Below, in pieces: positions 35,431-45,207 of a stretch of 64,000 bases of DNA (position 1 is the first letter of the stretch; each line of letters begins with the position of its first letter). The notes beneath the pieces are model-generated. The model did no database searches and was not told where the DNA came from. It was given only the letters and a program-made list of their open reading frames with translations. A program made the translations under genes and the position numbers. The DNA is from Flavivirga jejuensis (lineage in GTDB: Bacteria; Bacteroidota; Bacteroidia; Flavobacteriales; Flavobacteriaceae): positions 310,001-374,000 of the forward strand of contig NZ_JAUOEL010000003.1 in the NCBI RefSeq assembly GCF_030540765.1, read 5' to 3'.

Positions 35431-38022
35431 TTATTTTATTATTTGCAACTTGAGTGTTTTATAATTATCTGATGCAGGACCAATCCCAATCTCAAAAACT
35501 CCAGGTTCAACTATTTTTTTATGTTCTTCTGTATCGAAAAAAGATAAATCTTCTGGAGTTATATCAAATTTTATGGTGCGTGACTCTTTAGGTTTTAAAG
35601 ACACTCTTTTTATTCCTCTTAAACTTTTTAAAGGTCTTATTTCTGAACTTTCTAAATCTTTCACATACAGTTGCACCACTTCGTCGCCTGTATAATTACC
35701 ATTATTAGTAACGACAACAGATGCTTTACAAGAATCTGTTGTGCTCATTTTTGACTTAGATAGTTTTAATTTTTTGTATTCAAAATTGGTATAACTTAAT
35801 CCATATCCAAAAGGGTACAATGCATCTCCTTTATAGTATCTATACGTTCTACCTTTCATACTATAATTTACAAAAGGTGATAACTCCTTAACAGATTTAT
35901 AGAACGTTACTGGTAATCTTCCTGAAGGATTATAATCGCCAAACAAAACATTTGCAATGGCATTACCTCCAAGTTCTCCTGGATACCATGCTTCTAGAAT
36001 TGCTTCCAGGTTTTCATTTTCCCAGTTAACCGCCAGAGCACTTCCATTGAGTAATACCAAAACCACGGGAGTTCCTGTTTCGTGTAATGCTTTTAACAGT
36101 TCTGTTTGTATTTCTGGAAGCTTAATATTGGTCTTGTCTCCTCCATCAAAACCTTTTTGATTCACTGGCATTTGCTCTCCTTCTACACCAGGAGAAATAC
36201 CACCTACAAAAACTACCACGTCAGACTTTTTTGCTAACTCAATGGCTTTTTCAAATGATGTTTTATCTGGTGAAGCCCATAAAAATTTTAATTTAGCTGG
36301 ATACCCCTGGTGGAAATATTTAATTTTTACTTGATGTGATTTTCCTTTTTCTAAATAAATAGATTCTTTTATAATTCTTCTTTTTGGGCGATCGGTATTA
36401 TCTACAATTACTTTGCCATCAATTTCTAAAGTATATCCTTTGTGGTGGCCTTGAAGTCCCAATTCATATTTACCTGAAACATTCACTTTAATTGCTCCAG
36501 TATATTCTACGGCAAATTTTGCTTCGTTTAAACCCGCCACTGGATTAGAATTCCAATTAGAATTAATCACATCTTCTATTCTGGTAACAACTGGTGTTCC
36601 TGAAAAATCGTGATTATTGTAATACTTAGCTTGTAAACCTGAGCTGCTTTCAAAACTTAGAAATTCAGCAGAAACTAAAGACATCACTGAACTTTTAGCT
36701 ATTAGTTCTGTACCAGCTTCATAATATACTTTTGTGTTTTTTGAAACTTTATTTTTAATACCTTCTAATGGTGTAAAATATTGTGAAGGAAACCCGTTAT
36801 AATTTCCTAAAAGAACTTCCAAATTATTAGCATTTGGTCCTATAACAGCTATGGATTGTGTCTCTTTTTTTAATGGCAATATGCTGTTTTCGTTCTTTAA
36901 TAGCACTATAGATTTTTGCGCTGTTTCTAAAGCCAATTCTCTGTGTTTCTCAGAACTTACCACACTCATAGGAATACTTGCATATGGAACAACCTCAGCG
37001 GGATCAAACATGCCTAATTTAAATCGGGCGTTAAAGATTCTTTTTAAAGACACATCAATTTCATTTTCCGTAATTTCTCCAATTTTAACGGCATTGGTTA
37101 AATAGGAATATCTATTTCCGCAATTTAAATCGCATCCTGCTTTAACAGCTACAGCTGCAGCTTCTTCTTTAGAATCTACGTAATTATGATAATCATGAAT
37201 ATCGCGAATAGCATTACAATCTGAAACTACATAGCCTTCAAATCCCCAGTCTTTACGTAAAATATCATCTAATAACTGATGACTTGCACAACATGGTTTC
37301 CCCATATATCTGTTGTACGCAGCCATTACGGAATAGGCTTTTCCTTCTACTACAGTAGCTTCAAAAGCTGGCAAATAGGTATCGTATAAATCGCGCTCTG
37401 TAGTAGTAGCATCAAAAAAGTGTCTTTCTGGTTCTGGACCGCTATGTACAGCAAAATGTTTTGGCGTTGCTACTAATTTTAAATATTTAGGGTCATCACC
37501 TTGCAAACCTTTTACAAAATTAACTCCCATACGTGACGTTAAATAAGGATCTTCTCCGTATGTTTCTTGTCCGCGTCCCCAACGTGGATCACGAAAGATA
37601 TTTACATTTGGAGTCCAATACGTTAATCCCTCATATCTCTTAAACGAAGAATTACGTAAGGCTTCATGGTGTTTTGCACGAGCTTCATCAGAAATTACTG
37701 TTGCAGAGCGAAAAATTAAATTGGTATCAAATGTCGCCGCTAAACCAATAGCTTGTGGAAAAACGGTTGCTTTTCCTGCTCTTGCTACACCATGTAAACA
37801 TTCGTTCCAATATTCATGAGCAGGTATTTTAAGACGAGGAATAGCAGGTGCATCATTCATCATTTGCCCTACTTTTTCTTCCAAAGTCATCCTAGAAACT
37901 AAATCATTTACGCGTTCTTCTGTAGAAAGTTTGTGATTTTCAAAAGGGAATTGAGCATCTTGAGAATAACTTAAACTAACAATTAAAAGCATAAAAGTTA
38001 ACAGTAAATTACTTGATTTCAT
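35431..38022 (-). CDS. GH3 beta-xylosidase-type hydrolase with PA14 domain
   Basis: This GH3 enzyme of about 863 residues starts preferably at the ATG at 38022 (MKSSNLLLTFMLLIVSLSYS, a Sec signal); the frame is open to 38046. TYWTPNVNIFRDPRWGRGQE and TYGEDPYLTSRMG are typical of the GH3 branch with beta-xylosidase activity. The nucleophile Asp lies in GYVVSDCNAIRDI near residue 270. A PA14 insertion occupies about 460-580 (GLQAKYYNNHDFSG, IKVNSGKYELGLQGH-like strands), then an FN3-like C-terminus. Family knowledge: GH3 enzymes of this kind remove the core beta-1,2-xylose of plant complex N-glycans in gut Bacteroides. By analogy this could do the same for plant or algal glycoproteins. That link is inferred. 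Confidence 0.9.
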   Translation of the reverse strand: MKSSNLLLTFMLLIVSLSYSQDAQFPFENHKLSTEERVNDLVSRMTLEEKVGQMMNDAPAIPRLKIPAHEYWNECLHGVARAGKATVFPQAIGLAATFDTNLIFRSATVISDEARAKHHEALRNSSFKRYEGLTYWTPNVNIFRDPRWGRGQETYGEDPYLTSRMGVNFVKGLQGDDPKYLKLVATPKHFAVHSGPEPERHFFDATTTERDLYDTYLPAFEATVVEGKAYSVMAAYNRYMGKPCCASHQLLDDILRKDWGFEGYVVSDCNAIRDIHDYHNYVDSKEEAAAVAVKAGCDLNCGNRYSYLTNAVKIGEITENEIDVSLKRIFNARFKLGMFDPAEVVPYASIPMSVVSSEKHRELALETAQKSIVLLKNENSILPLKKETQSIAVIGPNANNLEVLLGNYNGFPSQYFTPLEGIKNKVSKNTKVYYEAGTELIAKSSVMSLVSAEFLSFESSSGLQAKYYNNHDFSGTPVVTRIEDVINSNWNSNPVAGLNEAKFAVEYTGAIKVNVSGKYELGLQGHHKGYTLEIDGKVIVDNTDRPKRRIIKESIYLEKGKSHQVKIKYFHQGYPAKLKFLWASPDKTSFEKAIELAKKSDVVVFVGGISPGVEGEQMPVNQKGFDGGDKTNIKLPEIQTELLKALHETGTPVVLVLLNGSALAVNWENENLEAILEAWYPGELGGNAIANVLFGDYNPSGRLPVTFYKSVKELSPFVNYSMKGRTYRYYKGDALYPFGYGLSYTNFEYKKLKLSKSKMSTTDSCKASVVVTNNGNYTGDEVVQLYVKDLESSEIRPLKSLRGIKRVSLKPKESRTIKFDITPEDLSFFDTEEHKKIVEPGVFEIGIGPASDNYKTLKLQIIK

Positions 38023-38058
38023 TGCTATTTGTTTTTGTTTTAACATCTTTTTTTCATG

Positions 38059-39717
38059 TTAATTTTTAAACTGTGTTTTTAAAACTATAGGGTAACTTCT
38101 TCCATTAATTACTGGAATTGTTACTGTTGTACCTGTCTTGGTTTGTGTAAATGTTACTTTATCACCTGTATCTAATCGATATAGTTTTTTTAATTTACCA
38201 GGATTCATTTCGTTATCAAGACCTAATGTTGGGATTAGAAACTCACCTTTAGCAGGATTCATAACAATAATGTAAAATGTGTTTCCTTTTGTGGTAAATC
38301 GAACCTCATCGCTTGCAAATGGTTGTGAAGCTGTTGTTCGCTGGTTGTAATGTTCTCCTTTTTTTGTTTTTTTAGCAATATCATCTCCTGCATTTCTTAT
38401 TTCCCCATGGCTCGTTATTTCACGCTCTCCACGTACACTTTTACCATCTCCATAAACTTTCCATGGTCGCGTTTCATATATGGCTTCACCATTTATTTTT
38501 AACCAATCGCCTACAGTGTTTATAATAACTTCTTGCTCTGCAGGAATGGTTCCATCTGGGTGTAATTCTATATTAAGTAATAAGTTTCCGTTTTTACTTA
38601 CTGCTTCAATAAGCATTTCTAAAATGGTTCTGGCATTATGGGTTAGGTGTCGGTCTTTTTTATAAAACCAATCTGTAAAAGTAATTTCCGATTGCCAAGG
38701 TTCTGCTCTAAGCGTATTACTTCCTCCCGATTCCACTTCGTTAACGGTTCCTTTTTCTTCCCTTTTTAATAGCATTACTGCATTAACAAAACCATTTTTA
38801 TTATAGCTGTTGTTATATAATTTACGAGCTACCTCTTGTCCGTATTTGCCATAGGAAAAATTAAAACCATCGTTGTATAATAAATCTGGCTTGTATTTAT
38901 TTACCAATTCAATATGACGTTTTTGCCAGTTCTTTTTAATTGCCTCAATAACTTCTGGGGTACGATCTTCTGGAGCAGGGCCATATAAATCTTTAGGATC
39001 TAAACCTTCCCACCATTTTCCTTTTCCATCTTCTTTAGTTAAACGAGCATCGTAAGAAACTCCTTTATAGATTCCTTCTTCATCAGCCCCAAATGCAGGT
39101 TTCCACCAGTTTAAAAAACGATCGTCATGACTGGTAACTCCAAATTTTAAATTCTCATTTCTAGTCGCTTTGGCAAATTCGCCTATAATATCTCTTTTCG
39201 GACCTATATTAACCGAATTCCATGGGTGGTGTGAAGAGTCAAACAAATCAAAATGATCATGATGGTTTGCTAAGGCTACAATATATTTTGCGCCATTTTT
39301 TTTTGAAAATTTAATTAATGCTTCTGCATCAAATTTTTCTGCTTTCCATAAATTAATGACATCTTTAAACCCAAATTCTGAAGGGTGTCCATAAGTTTGT
39401 ATATGATATGGATTAGCCATTTTTCCGAACTTCTGACGCCCCACATCTTTCATATACATATGTCTTGCATACCAACCACCACCTTGCTCTGGTTGACTTT
39501 GTGGTCCCCAATGAAACCAAATACCAAACTTCGCATCTCTAAACCATTCTGGGCATTCGTATTGGTCTGCTAGTGCTTCCCATGACAATTCTTTTTCTTG
39601 GGCAATCATAGTGTTAGTGCTAAAAAGGCATAAAATGCCAACAAAAAACAAGTTGACAATATCTCTTTTTTTAAGACTAAATTTTAGGTTATTCTTACCT
39701 GAGAAAATAAAAATCAT
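38059..39717 (-). CDS. GH29 alpha-L-fucosidase (second, divergent)
   Basis: This 552-residue fucosidase begins MIFIFSGKNNLKFSLKKR, and a hydrophobic stretch IVNLFFVGILCLF gives a long n-region signal ending near TMIAQ. Hallmarks are FRDAKFGIWFHWGPQS, VALANHHDHFDLFDS and LLYNDGFNFSYG, whose Asp is the probable nucleophile; NLLLNIELHPDGTIP is the C-terminal marker. The GPQS and GGGWYARHMYM segments set it apart from the 437-residue GH29 at 18534. It is longer, with a bigger C-terminal domain. The two are probably from different GH29 branches (core versus antennary fucose). It lies 36 bases from the GH3 start and 6 bases from the sulfatase stop. Confidence 0.92.
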   Translation of the reverse strand: MIFIFSGKNNLKFSLKKRDIVNLFFVGILCLFSTNTMIAQEKELSWEALADQYECPEWFRDAKFGIWFHWGPQSQPEQGGGWYARHMYMKDVGRQKFGKMANPYHIQTYGHPSEFGFKDVINLWKAEKFDAEALIKFSKKNGAKYIVALANHHDHFDLFDSSHHPWNSVNIGPKRDIIGEFAKATRNENLKFGVTSHDDRFLNWWKPAFGADEEGIYKGVSYDARLTKEDGKGKWWEGLDPKDLYGPAPEDRTPEVIEAIKKNWQKRHIELVNKYKPDLLYNDGFNFSYGKYGQEVARKLYNNSYNKNGFVNAVMLLKREEKGTVNEVESGGSNTLRAEPWQSEITFTDWFYKKDRHLTHNARTILEMLIEAVSKNGNLLLNIELHPDGTIPAEQEVIINTVGDWLKINGEAIYETRPWKVYGDGKSVRGEREITSHGEIRNAGDDIAKKTKKGEHYNQRTTASQPFASDEVRFTTKGNTFYIIVMNPAKGEFLIPTLGLDNEMNPGKLKKLYRLDTGDKVTFTQTKTGTTVTIPVINGRSYPIVLKTQFKN

Positions 39718-39723
39718 TATATA

Positions 39724-41244
39724 TTATTTTTTAAAATTAAAAGCTTCAAGGTTATCAAACAGTCCAAATTCTTTCTTATCTAATCGAGCAGGATCGCCTG
39801 TTTCGGTGATTAGTTTTTCTAACTCTGCAATTAAACCTTTCTTAATATCGTTATAAGCTTCATCTTCAACTAAATTATTAAGTTCCCAAGGATCTTTTTT
39901 TAAATCGAATAATGAATATGTAAACACATCGTGTTTTGCACTTACAATAAGTTTGTAATTATCTTTTCGAACAGCGCGGTGCCCCCCTCCAGGATTATGT
40001 TTCCTGTTTTTATTCAAAAGGTCTCCTGGCCATGAGTTATAAGCATAGTGCATGCTGTTTCTTACGCTTTCTTTTTCGCCCTTAATTACAGGGGTTAAAT
40101 CTTTAGTTTCAACAGATTCAGGAATTTCAAGCCCTGTTAAGCCACACAATGTTGGGAATACGTCATGCAAGTAAGCTAAAGCATTATTTTTTTTGTTTTT
40201 AGGAATATTGGGACCGCAAAAAATTAATGGGATATTTACACTGTGCTCATAAACATTTTGTTTGCCTAGTAAGCCATGTTGTCCTAGTGCCAATCCGTTG
40301 TCACCTGCAAAAACTATTATCGTATTTTCTGCTTGACCAGAAGCTTCTAAAGCCTTTAAAATTCTACCAATTTGTGTATCGGTAGCCGTTATCATGGCAT
40401 AGTAATCTGAGATTTCTTTTTTAACTATAGCTTCTGTTCTTGGGAAAGGAGCTAATACTTCATCTCTAATTTTATCGTCTGCAATTTCAAAAGGATGTTC
40501 TGGCATAAAATTATCTGGCAATACGATATTTTCAGAAGGATACATATCATGAAACTCTTGTGGTGCTGTACGTGGATCGTGTGGTGCTGTAAATGCTACA
40601 TACATTAAGAAAGGTTCTTCTTTTTTATAGGTATCTAAAAAACTTACTGCGGCATCGGCAAATACTTCGCTACTAAATTTTTCTTTATTTTGATAGGCAT
40701 CCGACCAACCAGTCTCGGGTGTATAATCTTTTACTTTGGTTCCAAAATGGGTGGTCATTCCGCCTAAAAAAGCAGACTTAATTTGTTTAAAACCTCGTTC
40801 TAACCAAATGGCTCCATTATGTTGTTTCCCTGTTGCAAAAGTCTCATAACCGTTTGCTTTAAAATATTCTGGAAACGTTAATAAATTACTTTTTCCTTTT
40901 TCTTCTTTTGGAAATGCAAATTGTGCATAAACATTGGGTTCTATATTAAAATAATGACGCCCCGTCATTAACATGGCTCTACTTGGAGAACAAACTGCCG
41001 CAGTTGTAGCTCCTAAAATATAGGAGTTTGTAAATGATGTCCCGTTTTGAACCAACTTATCCATATTGGTCGTTTTCACATCATACTTGTTCATTGCTTC
41101 TATGGTTCCTCCACGTTGGTCGTCTGTAAACAAGAAGAGTATGTTAGGCTTTTGAACTACTTTTTTTTCAGGTTTAGTTTCCTTGCATCCTGTAGCTAAT
41201 AAAGCAATAAAAGCAAAACAATAATATATATTTTTGTTAATCAT
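39724..41244 (-). CDS. S1-family sulfatase, lipoprotein
   Basis: This 506-residue lipoprotein (ALLATGCKETK) is a sulfatase of the iduronate-2-sulfatase/choline-sulfatase-like branch. Motifs are ILFLFTDDQRGGTIEA, AAVCSPSRAMLMTGRH with the formylglycine precursor Cys85, GKQHNGA in place of the usual GKWHLG, and FAGDNGLALGQHGLLGKQN. The Gln in GKQHNG is a change at a substrate-site Trp found in the paralogues. The specificity is unknown; the change suggests a substrate differing from those of the others. It follows the sulfatase at 41327 with an 82-base gap and precedes the GH29 by 6 bases, so it may unmask sulfated fucose or a neighbour of it. Confidence 0.9.
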   Translation of the reverse strand: MINKNIYYCFAFIALLATGCKETKPEKKVVQKPNILFLFTDDQRGGTIEAMNKYDVKTTNMDKLVQNGTSFTNSYILGATTAAVCSPSRAMLMTGRHYFNIEPNVYAQFAFPKEEKGKSNLLTFPEYFKANGYETFATGKQHNGAIWLERGFKQIKSAFLGGMTTHFGTKVKDYTPETGWSDAYQNKEKFSSEVFADAAVSFLDTYKKEEPFLMYVAFTAPHDPRTAPQEFHDMYPSENIVLPDNFMPEHPFEIADDKIRDEVLAPFPRTEAIVKKEISDYYAMITATDTQIGRILKALEASGQAENTIIVFAGDNGLALGQHGLLGKQNVYEHSVNIPLIFCGPNIPKNKKNNALAYLHDVFPTLCGLTGLEIPESVETKDLTPVIKGEKESVRNSMHYAYNSWPGDLLNKNRKHNPGGGHRAVRKDNYKLIVSAKHDVFTYSLFDLKKDPWELNNLVEDEAYNDIKKGLIAELEKLITETGDPARLDKKEFGLFDNLEAFNFKK

Positions 41245-41326
41245 CTTCAGTCTTTTTATAAAATAATCTTATTCTTCTTTAACTAATATTTTATCAACTT
41301 TCTTTAAAATTTCAGTTGATTCTTTA

Positions 41327-42937
41327 TTAATGGTCTATTTTTTTTGCTGTTAAATAGTGCTCTAGGCTTGATGCATTAAGCGCATCGCTATCGCCATATT
41401 TAGTTCTCATGTTTTCTAATTGTTTATGCATATCTGCTTTTACACTTGCATAAGCGGGATCGTTATAAACATTGCTCATTTCTGATGGATCTTTTTCTAA
41501 ATCGTATAACTCCCATTGGTCAACATCATAATAAAAATGTATTAATTTATAGCGATCTGTTCTTACTCCGTAATGACGTTTTACATGGTGTTCGCCTGGA
41601 AATTCATAATATGTATAATAAATAGCATGTCGCCATTCGCTTACTTCACCATTCACTAATTTTCTAAAAGATTCTCCTTGTATCTCTTTAGGAATTTCTA
41701 CTCCAGCATAATCTAAAAATGTTGGTGCGAAATCTAAATTCTGCACAAGACCATCAACAACCGTACCTGCTTTTATTTCTTTTGGATATTTAATTAAAAT
41801 TGGCGTTCTAAAAGATTCCTCGTACATAAAACGCTTATCAAACCAACCGTGTTCTCCTAAATAAAAGCCTTGGTCTGATGTGTAGACAACAATTGTATTT
41901 TTTTCTAATCCGTTTTCTTTTAAATAATCTAAAACTTCTCCAACGCCATCATCTACAGATTGAATGGTTCTTAGGTAATCATGCATATATCGGTTATACT
42001 TCCAAAGTGCGAGTTCTTTACCTTTTAGTTTTTTAGATTTAAAGTCGGCAATGATAGGGTCGTAATAAGCATCCCAAGCTGCTTTTTGATCGTCGGTCAT
42101 TCTGTTATAACGACCTTGAAAAACATTTCTATATTTGGTTTGAATTTCTTCTTCTTTGTCTAACATTTTTAGATCATACACAAGATCCATGTCTTTGAAG
42201 ATTCCCATTTCGTGAGCAGCAGCAGCAGGTCTTCCTTCGTAATCGTCGAAGAAATTTGCTGGTGGATCGAATGTTTTATCGTCGAATAGTGTTAAATATT
42301 TTTCTTCAGGCATCCAAGTTCTGTGTGGTGCTTTTTGATGGTATAGCATTAAAAAAGGCTTATCTTTTTCTCTCTTGTTTTCTAACCAGTTTAAAGCAAT
42401 ATCTGTAGTTACATTTGTTACGTAGCCAGGTAGTGTCTTCTTTACACCATTCTCAATGAATTCTGGAGAATAATACTGACCTTGCCCAGGTAATACATTG
42501 GAATAATCGAAACCTTGTGGCAAGCCATCTAAATGAATTTTACCAATTAATGCAGTTTGGTAACCCGATTTTTGTAGTGTTTTTGCAAAATTGTCTTGAT
42601 CCCAGTTAAACGGACTGATATTATCTACTTTACCGTTTACAAAACTGTGCTTCCCAGTTAGCATCACAGCTCTACTTGGTGCACAAATAGAGTTTGTAAC
42701 AAAACCTTTATTAAAAATAGCGCCTTCATTAGCAATTCTATCTATGTTTGGCGTGTTATTTAAGCCATATCCATAAGCGCTAATAGCTTGGTAGGCATGG
42801 TCATCACTCATTATAAAAATGATGTTTGGCCTTTGGTTTTTTTCCTCACTTATTTGTTTTTTCGATTCTTTACACCCTAAAAGTGTTAAAGCGAAACATG
42901 TAAGTATGCCAATTTGGTTCAAGTTTATTTTCATCAA
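41327..42937 (-). CDS. S1-family sulfatase, lipoprotein, probable GlcNAc-6-sulfatase type
   Basis: This 536-residue protein has the lipobox ALTLLGCKES. IIFIMSDDHAYQAISAYG begins the fold, and ICAPSRAVMLTGKHSFVNG has the formylglycine precursor Cys85. VLPGQGQYYSPEFI is the segment that makes it, like the one at 33817, resemble GlcNAc-6-O-sulfatases (S1_11-like). YTSDQGFYLGEHGWFDKRFM is almost shared with that paralogue. There is an extra helical insert (about residues 245-300, MDLVYDLKMLDKEEEIQTKY) not found in the other. Having two such enzymes suggests either two positional contexts of 6-sulfo-GlcNAc (internal and terminal) or endo-like versus exo-like action. It lies 19 bases after the GH92 stop. 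Confidence 0.9.
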   Translation of the reverse strand: MMKINLNQIGILTCFALTLLGCKESKKQISEEKNQRPNIIFIMSDDHAYQAISAYGYGLNNTPNIDRIANEGAIFNKGFVTNSICAPSRAVMLTGKHSFVNGKVDNISPFNWDQDNFAKTLQKSGYQTALIGKIHLDGLPQGFDYSNVLPGQGQYYSPEFIENGVKKTLPGYVTNVTTDIALNWLENKREKDKPFLMLYHQKAPHRTWMPEEKYLTLFDDKTFDPPANFFDDYEGRPAAAAHEMGIFKDMDLVYDLKMLDKEEEIQTKYRNVFQGRYNRMTDDQKAAWDAYYDPIIADFKSKKLKGKELALWKYNRYMHDYLRTIQSVDDGVGEVLDYLKENGLEKNTIVVYTSDQGFYLGEHGWFDKRFMYEESFRTPILIKYPKEIKAGTVVDGLVQNLDFAPTFLDYAGVEIPKEIQGESFRKLVNGEVSEWRHAIYYTYYEFPGEHHVKRHYGVRTDRYKLIHFYYDVDQWELYDLEKDPSEMSNVYNDPAYASVKADMHKQLENMRTKYGDSDALNASSLEHYLTAKKIDH

Positions 42938-42956
42938 TATAAATTTTAATAGTCTT

Positions 42957-45203
42957 TTATTTTTTGGGTTGATTTCCCATTTCTAATTCTAAAACAGCCC
43001 CGTTAACTAGCTCTTCATGCGTTACATAATATCTATTTAATGTTTTGTTATTGAGCTTAATCGATTGTATATATCTATTTTCTTTAGAATTGTTTTTCGT
43101 TGTAATTTTCAGGGTTTTTCCTGAGTAATATTTATTATCTAATTGAATTTCAATAGCATCAAAAACAGGACTTGTAATTTGGTACACATTATCTCCAATA
43201 GACGCTGGGTAAATCCCCATCATAGCATATACTAACCAAGCAGACATAGTTCCAGTATCGTCATTTCCTGGTAATCCAGCAGGTTTGTTTTGAAAATATT
43301 GATTGGATAATTCTCTAACCAACTTTTGACTTCTCCATGCTTCTCCTTTTACATAATTGAAAAGAAAAGGATACGCAATGTCTGGCTCGTTAGCCATATC
43401 AAATTGATTGTCGTCAAAAACTTTTTGTAATTGTTTTACAAAACTTTTATCACCGCCCATTAACTTTATAAGTCCGTTAATATCATGTGGCGCCATGAAT
43501 GCATATTGCCAGGCATTACCCTCTATAAAGCCAACGCTTTTAGTAAAATTAGCGCCTGCCAATGGATCAAATGGTTTATAGAAAGACCCATCTGAATTTC
43601 TTGGTCTTAATAATTTAAAACTCTTATCGAATAATTTCCTGTATGAAATAGATCGTTTTTTATAGGTTTTATAATCGTTTTTCTTTCCCAGTTTTTTTGC
43701 TAATACGGCAATAGCATAGTCTGAAGCATTGTATTCTTGCGTGGTTGATACCGAACCACCATCATCAGTTGTTAAATATCCTTTTTCTAGATAGTTTTTT
43801 AAACCAGGACGTAGTGGATTGTTATCTAATTGGTTCGCGCTTTTTAGCATCGCTTTGTAAGCTTTTTGCACGTCAAAATCTTGTATGCCTTTTAAATACG
43901 TGTCTGCTATAACAATGCCTGCAGGGTCTCCAACCATTGTAAAGGTTTCGGTTGAATTCAATTCCCATTTAGGTAACCAACCGTTTTCATCGTACATTGA
44001 CAACATGTTTTTTACCATATCGGATTGTTGCTCGGGATATACTAAAGACATTAATTGGTGTAGATTTCTATAGGTATCCCACAATGAAAATACGGTATAT
44101 CGCGTCCCCGAAGTATGGCCTGTTTTCCCTGTTTTAATTTCAGGATAATCACCATTACTATCGTTTAAGGTATTCGGATGAATTAAGGTATGATATAATG
44201 CTGTATAAAAATTAATTTTATCTTCTTCTGTACCTCCTTTTACTTTTACTCTAGAAAGTAGTGTATTCCATTCGTTAAACGTGTCTTTATAGATAGCATC
44301 AAAAGATTTGTTTGCCGTTTCTGTTTCTAAATTTTCTCTTGCATTTTTGATACTTACATACGAAACTCCAATTTTGACTTCAATAGTTTCTTCTTTATCA
44401 AAATGATATGAAAAATATGAACCGATACTATCGCCAACAACCATTTTAGTCGTTTGCTCCATTATTCGGGTTTTACCATTGTAAGTCATCCATTTGGCCT
44501 CTTCGCCCTCATAGGTTCTTGGTTTTTTCCATGCTCCAAATTTATCTGCAGGTTTAGAAAATTTAGCTACAAAATAAACAGGATAAGCATCTTCTGGACT
44601 GTTATAGCAAAAAGAACCAACGCTACGCATGCCTTCAATTTCGGTAGGAGAAATAATTTGTACCATGGCCCCTTCTTCATTAGTTAAGCCTAAACCTAAA
44701 TTTAAAAGGATGTTTGACTGCCCTTTTGGGAACGTAAATTTACTTACTCCAACACGTTTGGATGCTGTAAATTCGGTTTTAACTTGGTATTTATCTAATG
44801 TATTGCTGTAATAGCCTGCTTTAGCAATTTCGTTGGAATAGGTCGTGCCATATTTTAAATGATTGGTTTCAACTTCTCCTGTTGTTGGCATTACTAATAT
44901 TACGCCTAAATCTGGGCAACCAACACCACTTAAATTCACTTGACTAAAACCCGTTAAAAAGGTGTTTTCATTTACGTAAGGGGTAGAATGCCATCTGCTA
45001 TCTTTTTCTAGCTTGTTTTGTTTGCCTGCTACATTAAAAGGTGTAATACTTGCCATGCCTCTAGGTGTAATGGGACCTGGAAACGTAGCGCCGTAATTTG
45101 ACGTTCCAATAAAAGGGTTTACATACGTAGCATACTCTTGAGATACTACGGATGACATACTCAAACTAAACAAAGTTAAAAACAAAAAAAGTGTTCTATA
45201 CAT
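42957..45203 (-). CDS. GH92 alpha-mannosidase, divergent, secreted
   Basis: This 748-residue GH92 protein has the plain signal MYRTLFLFLTLFSLSMSSVVS and no lipobox. The N-terminal sandwich has YVNPFIGTSNYGATFPGPIT and FSQVNLSGVGCPDLG (compare FSHTHLSG in others). In the helical domain the usual loops read DMANEPDIAYPFLF near residue 606 and GLPGNDDTGTMSAW near 650, where the paralogues have NEPxHH and GNEDxGQMSAW. So the His pair is missing, Asp replaces Glu, and Thr replaces Gln. This suggests another linkage such as alpha-1,3, alpha-1,6 or a substituted mannose, or reduced activity. It lies 4 bases from the glycosylasparaginase gene and 19 from a sulfatase gene. Confidence 0.92.
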   Translation of the reverse strand: MYRTLFLFLTLFSLSMSSVVSQEYATYVNPFIGTSNYGATFPGPITPRGMASITPFNVAGKQNKLEKDSRWHSTPYVNENTFLTGFSQVNLSGVGCPDLGVILVMPTTGEVETNHLKYGTTYSNEIAKAGYYSNTLDKYQVKTEFTASKRVGVSKFTFPKGQSNILLNLGLGLTNEEGAMVQIISPTEIEGMRSVGSFCYNSPEDAYPVYFVAKFSKPADKFGAWKKPRTYEGEEAKWMTYNGKTRIMEQTTKMVVGDSIGSYFSYHFDKEETIEVKIGVSYVSIKNARENLETETANKSFDAIYKDTFNEWNTLLSRVKVKGGTEEDKINFYTALYHTLIHPNTLNDSNGDYPEIKTGKTGHTSGTRYTVFSLWDTYRNLHQLMSLVYPEQQSDMVKNMLSMYDENGWLPKWELNSTETFTMVGDPAGIVIADTYLKGIQDFDVQKAYKAMLKSANQLDNNPLRPGLKNYLEKGYLTTDDGGSVSTTQEYNASDYAIAVLAKKLGKKNDYKTYKKRSISYRKLFDKSFKLLRPRNSDGSFYKPFDPLAGANFTKSVGFIEGNAWQYAFMAPHDINGLIKLMGGDKSFVKQLQKVFDDNQFDMANEPDIAYPFLFNYVKGEAWRSQKLVRELSNQYFQNKPAGLPGNDDTGTMSAWLVYAMMGIYPASIGDNVYQITSPVFDAIEIQLDNKYYSGKTLKITTKNNSKENRYIQSIKLNNKTLNRYYVTHEELVNGAVLELEMGNQPKK

Positions 45204-45207
45204 TTAA

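Noticed and set aside
41245-41326. 82-base gap between two sulfatase genes as a promoter site
   Set aside because: No promoter-like elements or hairpin; length is within the range of other gaps in the same unit.
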